Source: Desulfitibacter alkalitolerans DSM 16504 (GTDB lineage: Bacteria > Bacillota > DSM-16504 > Desulfitibacterales > Desulfitibacteraceae). Taken from it: a DNA stretch of 64,000 nucleotides. Position numbers and translations under genes: made by a program. Every line of letters starts with the position of its first letter. Position 1 is the stretch's first letter. Positions 41,722 to 50,121 of the stretch are shown here, one piece after another. The stretch lies in the NCBI RefSeq assembly GCF_000620305.1, contig NZ_KK211100.1, positions 52,467 to 116,466 of the forward strand, read 5' to 3'. A model generated the notes under the pieces. The model was not told the origin of the DNA and ran no database searches. It saw only the letters and a program-made list of their open reading frames with translations.

Positions 41722-42071
41722 GAGGAGGTCTAAATTTTTTTTCATCTAGTTTGGCAAAGAGGAAGTTCATGATCAAGGGTCCAGCCTGTGTCAAAGACGA
41801 ACAAATCTGGGAGCAGCTTGTACACGAGGTCCTAACTCATTTAGAGAAGGTTAAAAGAGTAACTGACGAGCATTATATTGTTATGGGGCATGTTAGAAAG
41901 TACTACTTAGAGAAAGGCCGTGCACCTTCTATTTTTGAAATCTGTACACTAACTGGTTTTTCTATGAAGCAATTTCTTGAGTTGTTTCCAGACTGGCCGC
42001 ATACATTATTTAACATTGATTTTATAGTCTGTACAGTGTTAGATCTTCCATTATGGAACACAGAAATATAA
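41718..42071 (+). CDS. second DsrC-like protein, diverged
   Basis: 117 residues from ATG 41718 (ATGA overlap; GAGGGGGTTTGG upstream). WEQLVHEVLTHLEKVKRVTDEHYIVMGHVRKYYLEKGRAPSIFEICTLTGF aligns with the DsrC fold, but the C-terminal arm (LFPDWPHTLFNIDF) is not the Cys-bearing one. No redox Cys at either conserved site. Perhaps a structural or regulatory partner of the first protein (an RspA-like role); inference. Confidence 0.7.
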   Translation: MRGGLNFFSSSLAKRKFMIKGPACVKDEQIWEQLVHEVLTHLEKVKRVTDEHYIVMGHVRKYYLEKGRAPSIFEICTLTGFSMKQFLELFPDWPHTLFNIDFIVCTVLDLPLWNTEI

Positions 42072-42114
42072 AAGTTATTGCCAAGTACAATTCATCTGAA
42101 GGGGGTCATGCAAG

Positions 42115-43023
42115 TTGTTGCTATTAATTTTTATTTACATTTCCATATTGGCTTTTATCTTGACTTCTTTATCTGTTGCCATAAGGTTTTCTAAAATGCC
42201 AATGCACAGTAGGTGGGAACTTTATCCTGTCCCAAAAGAAAAAGGCAGGAGTGAATATGGTGGATCATATTACGAGGAATTAAAATGGTATGAAAAACCC
42301 AGAGAGATTTCACTATTTGGAGAATTAAAGGAAATGCTTAAAGAAATGCTTTTCATCAAAAACCTTTTTGTTAATCAAAGACAGTTATGGTGGTTATCTT
42401 ATGCCCTTCATCTAGGAATTTATTTACTTGGGTTGTGGACTGTTATGTTATTGGTAGGTGCTGTAACAGAAGTTGCAGGTATGACAATAATTTCAGATGA
42501 GGGTGTAACTTCCCATTGGTGGGCTGGCTTGGTTTATTATGTGACTTTATTTGCAGGGGCCATGGGAGCTGTATTAACTGCATTAGGTTCGGGAGGCTTA
42601 TTGCTTAGAAGGGTTACCATGGAGTCCATGAAGAAGTATACAACTGGCCAGGACTATTTTAATTTACTTTTTATTATTATTGTTTTAGTAACCGGACTAG
42701 TAGTCTGGGCTTCTGAACCCACTTTTAGTTATGGAAGAGAAATAATGAAGGGACTGCTAACCTTCAGCCCAATTTCAGCAGATGGTCCTTTGACCCTGCA
42801 CATTATTCTATTAGGCTTGCTTCTTATTTATATCCCCAAAAGCAAGATGAGCCACTATGTTGCAAAGTACTTTACTTTCCACAAGGTTCTCTGGGAAAAT
42901 GAACCCAATTTACCGGGAAGTGAAATTGATCAAAAGATCAAGGAAGCTGCAGGCATTAAATCTGGAAAAACCTGGGCAGCTCCTCATTTTCAAGCTGGTG
43001 GACCAGTGTCAAAGGATCAATAA
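42115..43023 (+). CDS. DsrM/NarI-like membrane cytochrome b subunit
   Basis: 302 residues from TTG 42115 (GAAGGGGG upstream). Five or six membrane helices. Candidate haem-b histidines sit in ALHLGIYLLG, TSHWWAGLV, LTLHIILLG and KMSHYVAKYFTFHK. Resembles the gamma subunit of nitrate reductases and DsrM/HmeC. Together with the Fe-S protein it should pass menaquinol electrons to a cytoplasmic thiol or disulfide. A 30-base gap separates it from the DsrK-like gene. Confidence 0.82.
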   Translation: MLLLIFIYISILAFILTSLSVAIRFSKMPMHSRWELYPVPKEKGRSEYGGSYYEELKWYEKPREISLFGELKEMLKEMLFIKNLFVNQRQLWWLSYALHLGIYLLGLWTVMLLVGAVTEVAGMTIISDEGVTSHWWAGLVYYVTLFAGAMGAVLTALGSGGLLLRRVTMESMKKYTTGQDYFNLLFIIIVLVTGLVVWASEPTFSYGREIMKGLLTFSPISADGPLTLHIILLGLLLIYIPKSKMSHYVAKYFTFHKVLWENEPNLPGSEIDQKIKEAAGIKSGKTWAAPHFQAGGPVSKDQ

Positions 43024-43053
43024 ACAATAATTTATTGGGATGGAGGAGAGCTA

Positions 43054-44670
43054 ATGATAAAGGGAAAAGATTTGAAACCACAGGATATGGGGAAACCTCA
43101 TGAGCAGTTAACAAAACTTGAAAAGCTCATGGACTTACCAGCACCATATGATAAACCTGGAATGGAACCTTCACTTACCGAACCTAAAGATGCCTGGAAA
43201 GAAAAGTTTTGTGCATCCCTGGATGGGTATATTGGTATAGATACTTTGACAAGGCCTACAACAAAAGAGGAAGAGGAAGAGCAGGTTGAAATGTTTTTAA
43301 GCGGCCTGGAAAAAATATTTTCTGATGAAACCAACAGAAATTTTATCCAGCCACTGTTGCTTTCTTTTGAATACTGCGCTAAATGTAATACCTGTTCAGA
43401 AGCATGTCATGTTTTCCAGGCTAGCGGTCAAAATGAATTATACAGGCCAATTTTCCGTTCGGAGGTTTTAAGAAGAATTGCCAGGAAACATTTCAAAAAA
43501 GGTAGTGGTATTGTTGAGAAATTTATTGGCGCCGATATAGATATTAACTGGGAGACAATTGCAAGGCTTGGCGAATTGGCATACAGGTGCAATCTCTGCA
43601 GAAGATGCGCACAAACCTGTCCTTTAGGCTTGGATAATGCATTATTAGCTAGAGAGATTAGAAAAATATTCAGCCAGGAAATGGGTATAGCACCCAGGCC
43701 TTTGCATGAAAAAGGAACTGTGCTTCAACTGAAAACCGGTTCTTCTACAGGTATAACCAAGCCGGCCCTTTTGGATAATATAGAGTTTATTGAAGAGGAT
43801 ATTGAAGAGAAAACAGGAAAAAAAATAAAAATACCAATTGACAAAAAAGGTGCTGATATACTTTTAACCCACAACGCTGGGGAGTTTATGGCCTGGCCGG
43901 AAAACCCCGCTGCCTTTGCAATTCTCTTTGAAGATGCAGGTTTGGACTGGACTTTAAGCAGTGACCTGCTGGGTTATGATAATGTAAATTATGGTATTTG
44001 GTATGATGATTCCCAGGCGAAAAAGATTGCTTTGCAGCAGTTTAAGGTTGCTAGAGATTTAGGTGTAAAAAGAATTGTTCTAGGTGAATGCGGCCATGCT
44101 CACAAAGCTGCGGCTGTTAGTGCAGATAGACTTTTTACAGGGGAGGACTATATACCTAAGGAAAGCTTTTTGCCTTTGCTTTGGGATTTAATAAAGAATA
44201 ACAAGCTTAAGCTTGACCCAAGTAAAAATAACTTTCCAGTTACCATGCATGACCCTTGTAATGTTGTTCGGATGATGGGAATTGTCCAGCCTCAAAGAGA
44301 TATTATCAAGGCAGTTTCTCCTCAATTCAGGGAAATGACTCCTCATGGTGTTCACAACTATTGCTGTGGTGGCGGTAGTGGATTTGCTATAATGAAATCC
44401 ATGAATTTTTCAGAATTCAGGGAGAAGGTCAGTACACGTATGAAGTTTAAACAAATTCTCGATGCCTTCCAGGATACCATAGAGGATCCGACAATTCCTA
44501 AATATGTATGTGCTCCATGTTCTAATTGTAAGGGTGCAATTAGGGATATCTTGAAATTCTACAAAGTAACAGAAAAGTTTAATGTTCACTATGGTGGACT
44601 GGTTGAGCTCGTGGTAAATGCCCTTGTTGATATAGAAAAGCCCTTTTTAGACTTCTTGAGAGATGATTAA
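43054..44670 (+). CDS. DsrK/HdrD-like Fe-S oxidoreductase
   Basis: 538 residues; GGAGGAGAGCTA upstream. Two 4Fe-4S ferredoxin motifs: C108-x2-C111-x2-C114-x3-C118 and C179-x2-C182-x2-C185-x3-C189. Then the HdrD-type CCG domains: GECGHAHKA, HDPCN, NYCCGGGSG and CAPCSNC, which in heterodisulfide reductase and DsrK bind a noncubane cluster that reduces disulfides. Membrane partner is the preceding gene. With the DsrC-like proteins it forms a DsrMK-C module, although dsrAB is not in the window. Confidence 0.9.
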   Translation: MIKGKDLKPQDMGKPHEQLTKLEKLMDLPAPYDKPGMEPSLTEPKDAWKEKFCASLDGYIGIDTLTRPTTKEEEEEQVEMFLSGLEKIFSDETNRNFIQPLLLSFEYCAKCNTCSEACHVFQASGQNELYRPIFRSEVLRRIARKHFKKGSGIVEKFIGADIDINWETIARLGELAYRCNLCRRCAQTCPLGLDNALLAREIRKIFSQEMGIAPRPLHEKGTVLQLKTGSSTGITKPALLDNIEFIEEDIEEKTGKKIKIPIDKKGADILLTHNAGEFMAWPENPAAFAILFEDAGLDWTLSSDLLGYDNVNYGIWYDDSQAKKIALQQFKVARDLGVKRIVLGECGHAHKAAAVSADRLFTGEDYIPKESFLPLLWDLIKNNKLKLDPSKNNFPVTMHDPCNVVRMMGIVQPQRDIIKAVSPQFREMTPHGVHNYCCGGGSGFAIMKSMNFSEFREKVSTRMKFKQILDAFQDTIEDPTIPKYVCAPCSNCKGAIRDILKFYKVTEKFNVHYGGLVELVVNALVDIEKPFLDFLRDD

Positions 44671-44725
44671 AAAAATAAGCTTGCTGGTAGGTTAATTTTT
44701 ATTAAGTCTATATTAATTAAAAAGA

Positions 44726-44785
44726 GGGGAGCTTAAAATTCTAATCTCAGAATTTAAAAAAACAAGCTCCCCCTAAAATTTCTTT
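44726..44785 (+). terminator. terminator-like hairpin after the dsrK-like gene
   Basis: Arms GGGGAGCTT (44726-44734) and AAGCTCCCC (44764-44772) extended inward by AAATTCT/AGAATTT; T-run comes about ten bases later. Confidence 0.65.
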
Positions 44786-44895
44786 TTTAGTTTACATAAT
44801 ATCTATTATCGGAAGTAATTATAATTATTTGAAGTATTACATTTAAAATACGAAAAGAACCATGTATCAAATGGTTCCTCTCATAATTGGTATAT

Positions 44896-45171
44896 TTAGT
44901 TAAGTGGTATTTTTAGCTGTTGTCCGGTATATATCATGGATTTCTTTATATTATTTAGTTTTTCAATTTCATAAATTGCTTTGCGAATGTCTTTTCCAGT
45001 AGTGTGTTTTTGTGCTATATTCCATAAGGTGTCTCCATCTTTAACAATAATAGTTATGAAGTCATCCTGATTAGCAGCACTAACTGTTTGAAATGATGTA
45101 ATAAAAAGCCCTAATATTATGATTGTAGTGAATAAAACAAATATCAGCCTAGCCTTTTTTATCTTCAACAT
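44896..45171 (-). CDS. LysM protein, YneA-like cell-division suppressor
   Basis: 91 residues from ATG 45171 (GGAGGGAGATT upstream). An N-terminal membrane anchor (LIFVLFTTIIILGLFITSF) is followed by one LysM domain (IIVKDGDTLWNIAQKH and on to MIYTGQQLKIPLN). Divergent from lexA across two LexA boxes, as yneA is in Bacillus, where it delays division during DNA damage. The shared control region supports the same role. Confidence 0.85.
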   Translation of the reverse strand: MLKIKKARLIFVLFTTIIILGLFITSFQTVSAANQDDFITIIVKDGDTLWNIAQKHTTGKDIRKAIYEIEKLNNIKKSMIYTGQQLKIPLN

Positions 45172-45214
45172 AATCTCCCTCCAAATCAAACGCCTGTTCT
45201 GTATTTATTATATC

Positions 45215-45228
45215 AGAACATAGGTTCT
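45215..45228. promoter_or_regulatory. LexA box 1
   Basis: AGAACATAGGTTCT: a perfect palindrome with GAAC-n4-GTTC spacing, in the yneA-like/lexA divergent region. Confidence 0.75.
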
Positions 45229-45255
45229 GTTTGCAATGCCTGATTCGAAATTTTT

Positions 45256-45269
45256 CGAACAAATGTTTT
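45256..45269. promoter_or_regulatory. LexA box 2
   Basis: CGAACAAATGTTTT: strong left half-site CGAAC and weaker right half, overlapping the lexA -35 region. Confidence 0.65.
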
Positions 45270-45294
45270 ACATATAACAAAAATATGATATAAT
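45267..45294 (+). promoter_or_regulatory. candidate lexA promoter
   Basis: TTTACA (45267-45272), 16 bases, TATAAT (45289-45294); overlaps LexA box 2, consistent with autorepression. Confidence 0.6.
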
Positions 45295-45326
45295 TACCAA
45301 TATAAAACTATTTAAAGGTGATGAAT

Positions 45327-45944
45327 ATGTTTGAAGATTTAAGCTCACGTCAGATACAAATATTAAATTTTATTAAATCTGAGCTGCTCAGCAAGGGTTA
45401 TCCCCCATCTGTTAGAGAGATTGGCAAGGCAGTTGGCCTCAGCAGCAGCTCTACTGTTCATGCTCACTTAGCACATCTTGAATCCAAGGGCTACATCCGT
45501 AGAGACCCTACAAAACCTAGAGCAATAGAAATACTTGATGGCTACAACAGCGATTTTCCAAAAAAAGAAATAGCTAATATACCTGTTATTGGTAAAATCA
45601 CTGCAGGTGAACCTATTTTAGCTGTGGAAAATATCCAGGATACCTTTCCAATTCCAGTTGATTTCTTAGGAAATGGTGAGTTTTTTATACTTACTGTGTC
45701 AGGAGACAGTATGATTGAAGCAGGCATAAATGACGGAGACTATGTTATTATTAGAAAACAAAACCACTGCCAGAATGGGGATATTGTTGCTGCTCTCCTT
45801 GAAGACGAAGCCACAATAAAAAGGTTCTATAAAGAAAAGGACTGGATTAGACTCCAGCCGGAAAATAGTTCTATGGATCCAATAATAGCTTCAGACGTAG
45901 TAATTATTGGAAAGCTTGTTGGTTTATACAGAAAAATATATTAA
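45327..45944 (+). CDS. lexA: SOS repressor LexA
   Basis: 205 residues from ATG 45327 with AAAGGTG upstream; in-frame starts at 45318 and 45321 overlap that site. Winged-helix N-terminus ([47 protein letters not shown]). The autocleavage bond is A93-G94 in ITAGEP, with catalytic S128 (VSGDSM) and K165 (ATIKRF). RecA filaments trigger cleavage and derepress SOS genes. Its 3' end overlaps the convergent DUF456 gene by 21 bases. Confidence 0.96.
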   Translation: MFEDLSSRQIQILNFIKSELLSKGYPPSVREIGKAVGLSSSSTVHAHLAHLESKGYIRRDPTKPRAIEILDGYNSDFPKKEIANIPVIGKITAGEPILAVENIQDTFPIPVDFLGNGEFFILTVSGDSMIEAGINDGDYVIIRKQNHCQNGDIVAALLEDEATIKRFYKEKDWIRLQPENSSMDPIIASDVVIIGKLVGLYRKIY

Positions 45945-46421
45945 GATTATTTTTATTGTAAAAGAAATTGTCATTGCTATGCCTATAACAAATCTAAAAG
46001 CTATTCCACTTAGAAAACCCAGGACGATGCCAAGGGTTACTTTTAGTGCTTCATTGAGGCTTTTCCCTTTGAACATTTCAGTAAAAATGACAGCTACAGC
46101 GGGACCAATAATAAGTCCAGGCAGGCCTAAAGTGAAAAAGCCAAACACCAGCCCTACTACCATGGACAGTATGCTTAGTTTACTTGCACCATATTTTTTT
46201 GCACCTACCATGCTTCCTAATATATCAACAAATGTTCCAATAATAGTTAACAAGACCATTGTTGTTAGGAAGCTATAGCCCAGCACATCAAATCCAATGT
46301 GCCAGCCATAGATGATGATTCCCATTAGCACCAGTATCAATCCTGGTAAAGCAGGCAAAATGGTGCCTATTACACCTACTATCATTAACAGATAACTTAT
46401 TGCAATTATTATTGCATCCAA
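45924..46421 (-). CDS. DUF456 membrane protein
   Basis: 165 residues from TTG 46421, eight bases after GGGGGT; another TTG at 46436 lies inside that region. About five hydrophobic helices with glycine-rich loops: [46 protein letters not shown] and [16 protein letters not shown], typical of DUF456. Function unknown. Convergent overlap with lexA. Confidence 0.82.
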   Translation of the reverse strand: MDAIIIAISYLLMIVGVIGTILPALPGLILVLMGIIIYGWHIGFDVLGYSFLTTMVLLTIIGTFVDILGSMVGAKKYGASKLSILSMVVGLVFGFFTLGLPGLIIGPAVAVIFTEMFKGKSLNEALKVTLGIVLGFLSGIAFRFVIGIAMTISFTIKIILIYFSV

Positions 46422-46455
46422 TAGTCTTACCCCCAAATGCTTTAAGAACTGATTA

Positions 46456-47688
46456 TTATAATCCTAATTCCTCAGCTGCCTTCAATAATACAATTTTTCC
46501 ATGTTCCGCTACTAAACTACCCTGTAAATATACTACATAGGGTTCCTTTAAGGGTGCATCTGCGGACAACTCTATTGATGCCCCTTGTACAAAGGTTCCT
46601 GCTGCCATAATTACCTTACTTTCATAGCCTGGCAAATTCCCTGGTTGCGGAGTAACAATTGAATCTACAGGGGAGTATTTTTGAATGGCCTTGCAAAACT
46701 GCAAAAGTTTTTTTTCATTATCTAGTACTATAGCCTGTATTATGTCACCCCTTGTTTCCTGACAGGTTGGCGAAACCTTATAGCCCAAATCTGAAAACAA
46801 CTTCGCTGCAAATACTGCCGTTTCTAATGCTTGGACAACAATCATTGGAGCCATAAAAACCCCTTGAAATAAAAGACGTTTGTCCAACGAACTGGAACCT
46901 ATTTCTTTTCCAAGTCCCGGAGCAGTTAAATAGGAAACAGCCCGATCTATTAACTCCTTTTTGCCTACTAAATAGCCTCCTGAAGGTGCTAAGCCTCCCC
47001 CTGGATTTTTGATCAAAGAACCAGCTGCAATATCAGCACCAACCTCACTAGGTTCCATTCTCTCAACAAACTCTCCATAACAATTATCCACAACAATATA
47101 TGTGTCCTCTGACATTTCCTTGATGTAATCTACGAGCATTTTAATCTTTTTTATTGTCAAGGCATCCCTTAAAGCGTATCCCCGTGACCTCTGAATAAAA
47201 ATAGCCCTGGGGTGGTGTTTTTTTATATACTTATCAAGAAGTTTTAAGTCATTATTAACCTCAAAGGGTATTTGGTGACATTCAATACCTTGATTTATCA
47301 AAGATAATGGATCCTTACCACTAAAACCTATTACCTTTTGCAAGGTATCATAAGGCTTGCCAATGGTTAGCAAACAATCACCTTTATCTAGAGCACTCTT
47401 TAATGACAGGTATATTGCATGGGTTCCTGAGATTATATTTGGTCTAACAAGGGCATCTTCAGTTTTAAATATATGAGCAAATACCCTTTCTAGAGCATCC
47501 CTTCCAGTATCACCATATCCATAACCAGTAGATGGGTTAAAATGAAAATCGCTTATGTTGTTACTTAAAAAAGCCTCCAATACCTTTTCCTGGTTATAGG
47601 ACATTAGACTTTTAAAATTTGCTGTTACATCATTAGTATTTCTTTCAATTTCTGCTTTGATTTCCTGAAGCTTTTCATCTAATAACAT
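46456..47688 (-). CDS. methionine gamma-lyase family PLP enzyme (YnbB-like)
   Basis: 410 residues. Cys/Met-metabolism PLP-fold protein often annotated aluminium-resistance protein: FHFNPSTGYGYGDTGRDALERVFA, RPNIISGTHAIYL, VVDNCYGEFVE and the PLP lysine in GSLIKNPGGGLAPSGGYLVG. Likely C-S lyase; true substrate unknown. It sits next to spoVK-hfq-miaA, the usual genomic place for this gene in Firmicutes. Confidence 0.88.
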   Translation of the reverse strand: MLLDEKLQEIKAEIERNTNDVTANFKSLMSYNQEKVLEAFLSNNISDFHFNPSTGYGYGDTGRDALERVFAHIFKTEDALVRPNIISGTHAIYLSLKSALDKGDCLLTIGKPYDTLQKVIGFSGKDPLSLINQGIECHQIPFEVNNDLKLLDKYIKKHHPRAIFIQRSRGYALRDALTIKKIKMLVDYIKEMSEDTYIVVDNCYGEFVERMEPSEVGADIAAGSLIKNPGGGLAPSGGYLVGKKELIDRAVSYLTAPGLGKEIGSSSLDKRLLFQGVFMAPMIVVQALETAVFAAKLFSDLGYKVSPTCQETRGDIIQAIVLDNEKKLLQFCKAIQKYSPVDSIVTPQPGNLPGYESKVIMAAGTFVQGASIELSADAPLKEPYVVYLQGSLVAEHGKIVLLKAAEELGL

Positions 47689-47718
47689 TAACTTTAGGTC
47701 CTCCGTATGTATTTATGT

Positions 47719-48723
47719 TTATTTTACTTTTTTTAAGTAGTTTTCTATACCTAAAGTATAATCTATGTCTTCACAAATGTCCTTTGCATTTATTATTAAT
47801 AGATCATCCCGTGATAAAGTATTTTTTTCTACTAGTCTATAGGCCTGTTTTCTAATTGATTTTTCAACAATATTCCTTACCATTCGTGCATTACCTACCT
47901 GTGCATGGCCAGTTGCTATATATCTCTTTAAAATGGATTCTAGCTTCATCCTTGCATCAATGGAAAAATAATAGTCCCTATGAATGAGCATTTTTTCAGC
48001 TATTTCAACAAGCTCCTCTAATGAATAATCAGGAAAATCAATATGAATGGGAAATCTTGAGCGCAGACCTGGATTGGTACGTATTAATTTTTCCATCTCA
48101 TCCTTGTACCCAGCTAATATAAGTATTAAATTATCTTTATTATCTTCCATTCCCTTAACTAAACAGTCTATGGCCTCTCTTCCAAAATCCTTCTCTCCCC
48201 CCCTGGCCAGGGAATAAGCCTCATCTACAAAAAGAATGCCTCCAAGAGCCTTTTTGATGCTTTCTCTAGCCCGCATTGCTGTGTGACCAATATATTCTCC
48301 TACCAGGTCTGCTCTTTCCACCTCAACCAGGTGTCCTTTGCTGAGTATGCCAATTTCCTTAAAGAAATTACCTAATATACGAGCAACAGTAGTTTTACCT
48401 GTACCAGGGTTACCTTTAAAAACCATATGGAGAACCATTGGGTCGTTGGTAAGTTTTTCTTTAGCCCTTGCCCTTTGAACCAATACATACGCCCTTAACT
48501 CTTTTATAAGCTGCTTAACTTCATTTAGACCAATTAATGCTTCTAGTTCCTTTAGAGCATTATAGCCTTCAGCAAAAGCTGCTGTGTTTCTGGTTTTATT
48601 GCTGTAGGAAATAGAATTAGCTGAATTGTTTTTTGTGGAGCTTGTGCTAGCATTTTTATTTATGGCAGGTGTTTCATATTGATATTTGGCTCCTTGCTTG
48701 TTAAAGTTAAATTTAACCTCCAT
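47719..48723 (-). CDS. spoVK: stage V sporulation protein K (AAA+ ATPase)
   Basis: 334 residues from ATG 48723 (GGGGGTGAAATCA upstream). CbbX/SpoVK-type AAA+: N-terminal Asn/Ser-rich linker, Walker A GNPGTGKTTVARILG, EVERADLVGEYIGHTA, Walker B ILFVDEAYSLARGGEKDFG, sensor region LILAGYKDEM, and arginine finger area GLRSRFPIHIDFPDYS. Needed for spore maturation in Bacillus. Separate terminator precedes it after hfq, so it may have its own promoter. Confidence 0.92.
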   Translation of the reverse strand: MEVKFNFNKQGAKYQYETPAINKNASTSSTKNNSANSISYSNKTRNTAAFAEGYNALKELEALIGLNEVKQLIKELRAYVLVQRARAKEKLTNDPMVLHMVFKGNPGTGKTTVARILGNFFKEIGILSKGHLVEVERADLVGEYIGHTAMRARESIKKALGGILFVDEAYSLARGGEKDFGREAIDCLVKGMEDNKDNLILILAGYKDEMEKLIRTNPGLRSRFPIHIDFPDYSLEELVEIAEKMLIHRDYYFSIDARMKLESILKRYIATGHAQVGNARMVRNIVEKSIRKQAYRLVEKNTLSRDDLLIINAKDICEDIDYTLGIENYLKKVK

Positions 48724-48825
48724 TGATTTCACCCCCTGCAGTTGAACAAAAATGTGGGTCATAATGCACATAGTATTATATGTTTCCCTACAGAAAGTGT
48801 TAATGGTATATTTTAGGTGATTATG

Positions 48826-48851
48826 CAAAAAACACTCTCTATAAGAGAGTG
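48826..48851 (-). terminator. terminator after hfq
   Basis: On the minus strand CACTCTCT (with AGAGAGTG) loops then TTTTTTG; arms 48833-48840 and 48844-48851. Confidence 0.85.
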
Positions 48852-48865
48852 CATGAATTATGAAA

Positions 48866-49108
48866 TTAACGGGTTTCCTTTGCCTCGGCAGATAAATTTA
48901 CTGCCTTGCTGGGTACAAGGGTTGATATTGCATGCTTGTAAATCATTTGTTGTTTACCATCCACATCTAATAATACTGTAAAATTATCAAAACCCTTCAC
49001 CAATCCCTTTATTTGAAATCCATTAACTAAAAATATGGTTAATGGAATATTATCCTTTCTAACTTGATTTAAAAATCCATCCTGCAGATTAATTTGAACT
49101 TTTGACAT
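48866..49108 (-). CDS. hfq: RNA chaperone Hfq
   Basis: 80 residues; GGAGGGAACG upstream. Sm1 ([41 protein letters not shown]) and Sm2 ([13 protein letters not shown]) motifs complete. Forms a hexamer binding sRNAs and poly-U. Its place after miaA (mutS-mutL-miaA-hfq order on the minus strand) is standard. Confidence 0.96.
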   Translation of the reverse strand: MSKVQINLQDGFLNQVRKDNIPLTIFLVNGFQIKGLVKGFDNFTVLLDVDGKQQMIYKHAISTLVPSKAVNLSAEAKETR

Positions 49109-49156
49109 TTCGTTCCCTCCGATATCTTTTTATATTAATTATTTCCTTATTCAACA

Positions 49157-50107
49157 CTATATATTAATATTCCTGCCAATCTCTGCCTTTATTTCATTAA
49201 TAATATTTAGTGGATTATTTATGTCAACCTCAAACCATTTAATCCTATCATCTCTCCTAAACCAGGTAAGCTGTCTTTTTGCAAATCTTCTAGTATCCCT
49301 TTTTATAATTTCTATGGTTTCTTTAAGTGAACGCTTTTTAGAGAGATATTCTACAACCTGTTTGTAGCCAATGGCCTGCATGCTTGTATTTGTGGGCTTT
49401 ACACCTGCTTTTAATAGATTTTCTACTTCTTCTATAAGACCTTCTTGAATCATGGTATCTACCCTTTGATTAATTCTTTCATAAAGAATGGTCCTTGGGA
49501 TATTTAAGCCAATCATAACTAGTGGACTAAATAGACTGTATTTGTAACCAGCTACCATGCTGCTAGAGATTGGTTTTCCAGTGGTTTTAAAATATTCTAG
49601 AGCCCTAACTATTCTTTTTGTATCATTTGGGTGTATTCTTTCTGCGCTGTCTGCATCTATTTCTTTTAATTCTTTATATAATTTAAAGGTGCCATTTTCC
49701 TGGGCAATCTGCAGCAAAGCAAGCCGTGTTACATGGTTGACATTTACTTGAAAATCATACTCATCTATTACAGCCCTTACATATAGACCTGTTCCACCTA
49801 AAAGTATAGGTATTTTATCTGATTTGTTAATTTCATTAATGCAGTTTCGTGCATCTTCTTGAAAATCAGCAACAGAGTAATCTTTTTGTGGGGGTATTAT
49901 GTCAATCATATGGTGCTTTACTTTTATGTTGTTAGTTCCAAACATTTCATGTTCTTTAATCTTAGCAGTACCAATATCCATCCCCTTGTATACCTGCATG
50001 GAATCTCCAGATACAATTTCTCCCTTAATCTGTGATGCCAATTCTACACCAATTTTTGATTTTCCTACTGCAGTTGGCCCTACAATAACTATTAATTTAT
50101 TACCCAT
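49157..50107 (-). CDS. miaA: tRNA dimethylallyltransferase
   Basis: 316 residues from ATG 50107; a GTG at 50116 is an alternative. P-loop VGPTAVGKSKIGVELA, GEIVSGDSMQVYKGMDIGTAK, HHMIDI, LLGGTGLYVRAV and RRFAKRQLTWFRRD. Adds a dimethylallyl group to A37 of tRNAs reading UNN; product is the substrate of MiaB, also encoded here. Only 14 bases after mutL. Confidence 0.96.
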   Translation of the reverse strand: MGNKLIVIVGPTAVGKSKIGVELASQIKGEIVSGDSMQVYKGMDIGTAKIKEHEMFGTNNIKVKHHMIDIIPPQKDYSVADFQEDARNCINEINKSDKIPILLGGTGLYVRAVIDEYDFQVNVNHVTRLALLQIAQENGTFKLYKELKEIDADSAERIHPNDTKRIVRALEYFKTTGKPISSSMVAGYKYSLFSPLVMIGLNIPRTILYERINQRVDTMIQEGLIEEVENLLKAGVKPTNTSMQAIGYKQVVEYLSKKRSLKETIEIIKRDTRRFAKRQLTWFRRDDRIKWFEVDINNPLNIINEIKAEIGRNINI

Positions 50108-50121
50108 TACAAACACCAGTC

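Noticed and set aside
41401-44670. Complete dissimilatory sulfite reduction locus
   Set aside because: dsrAB, dsrD and siroheme genes are absent; only DsrC-, DsrM- and DsrK-like parts are present.
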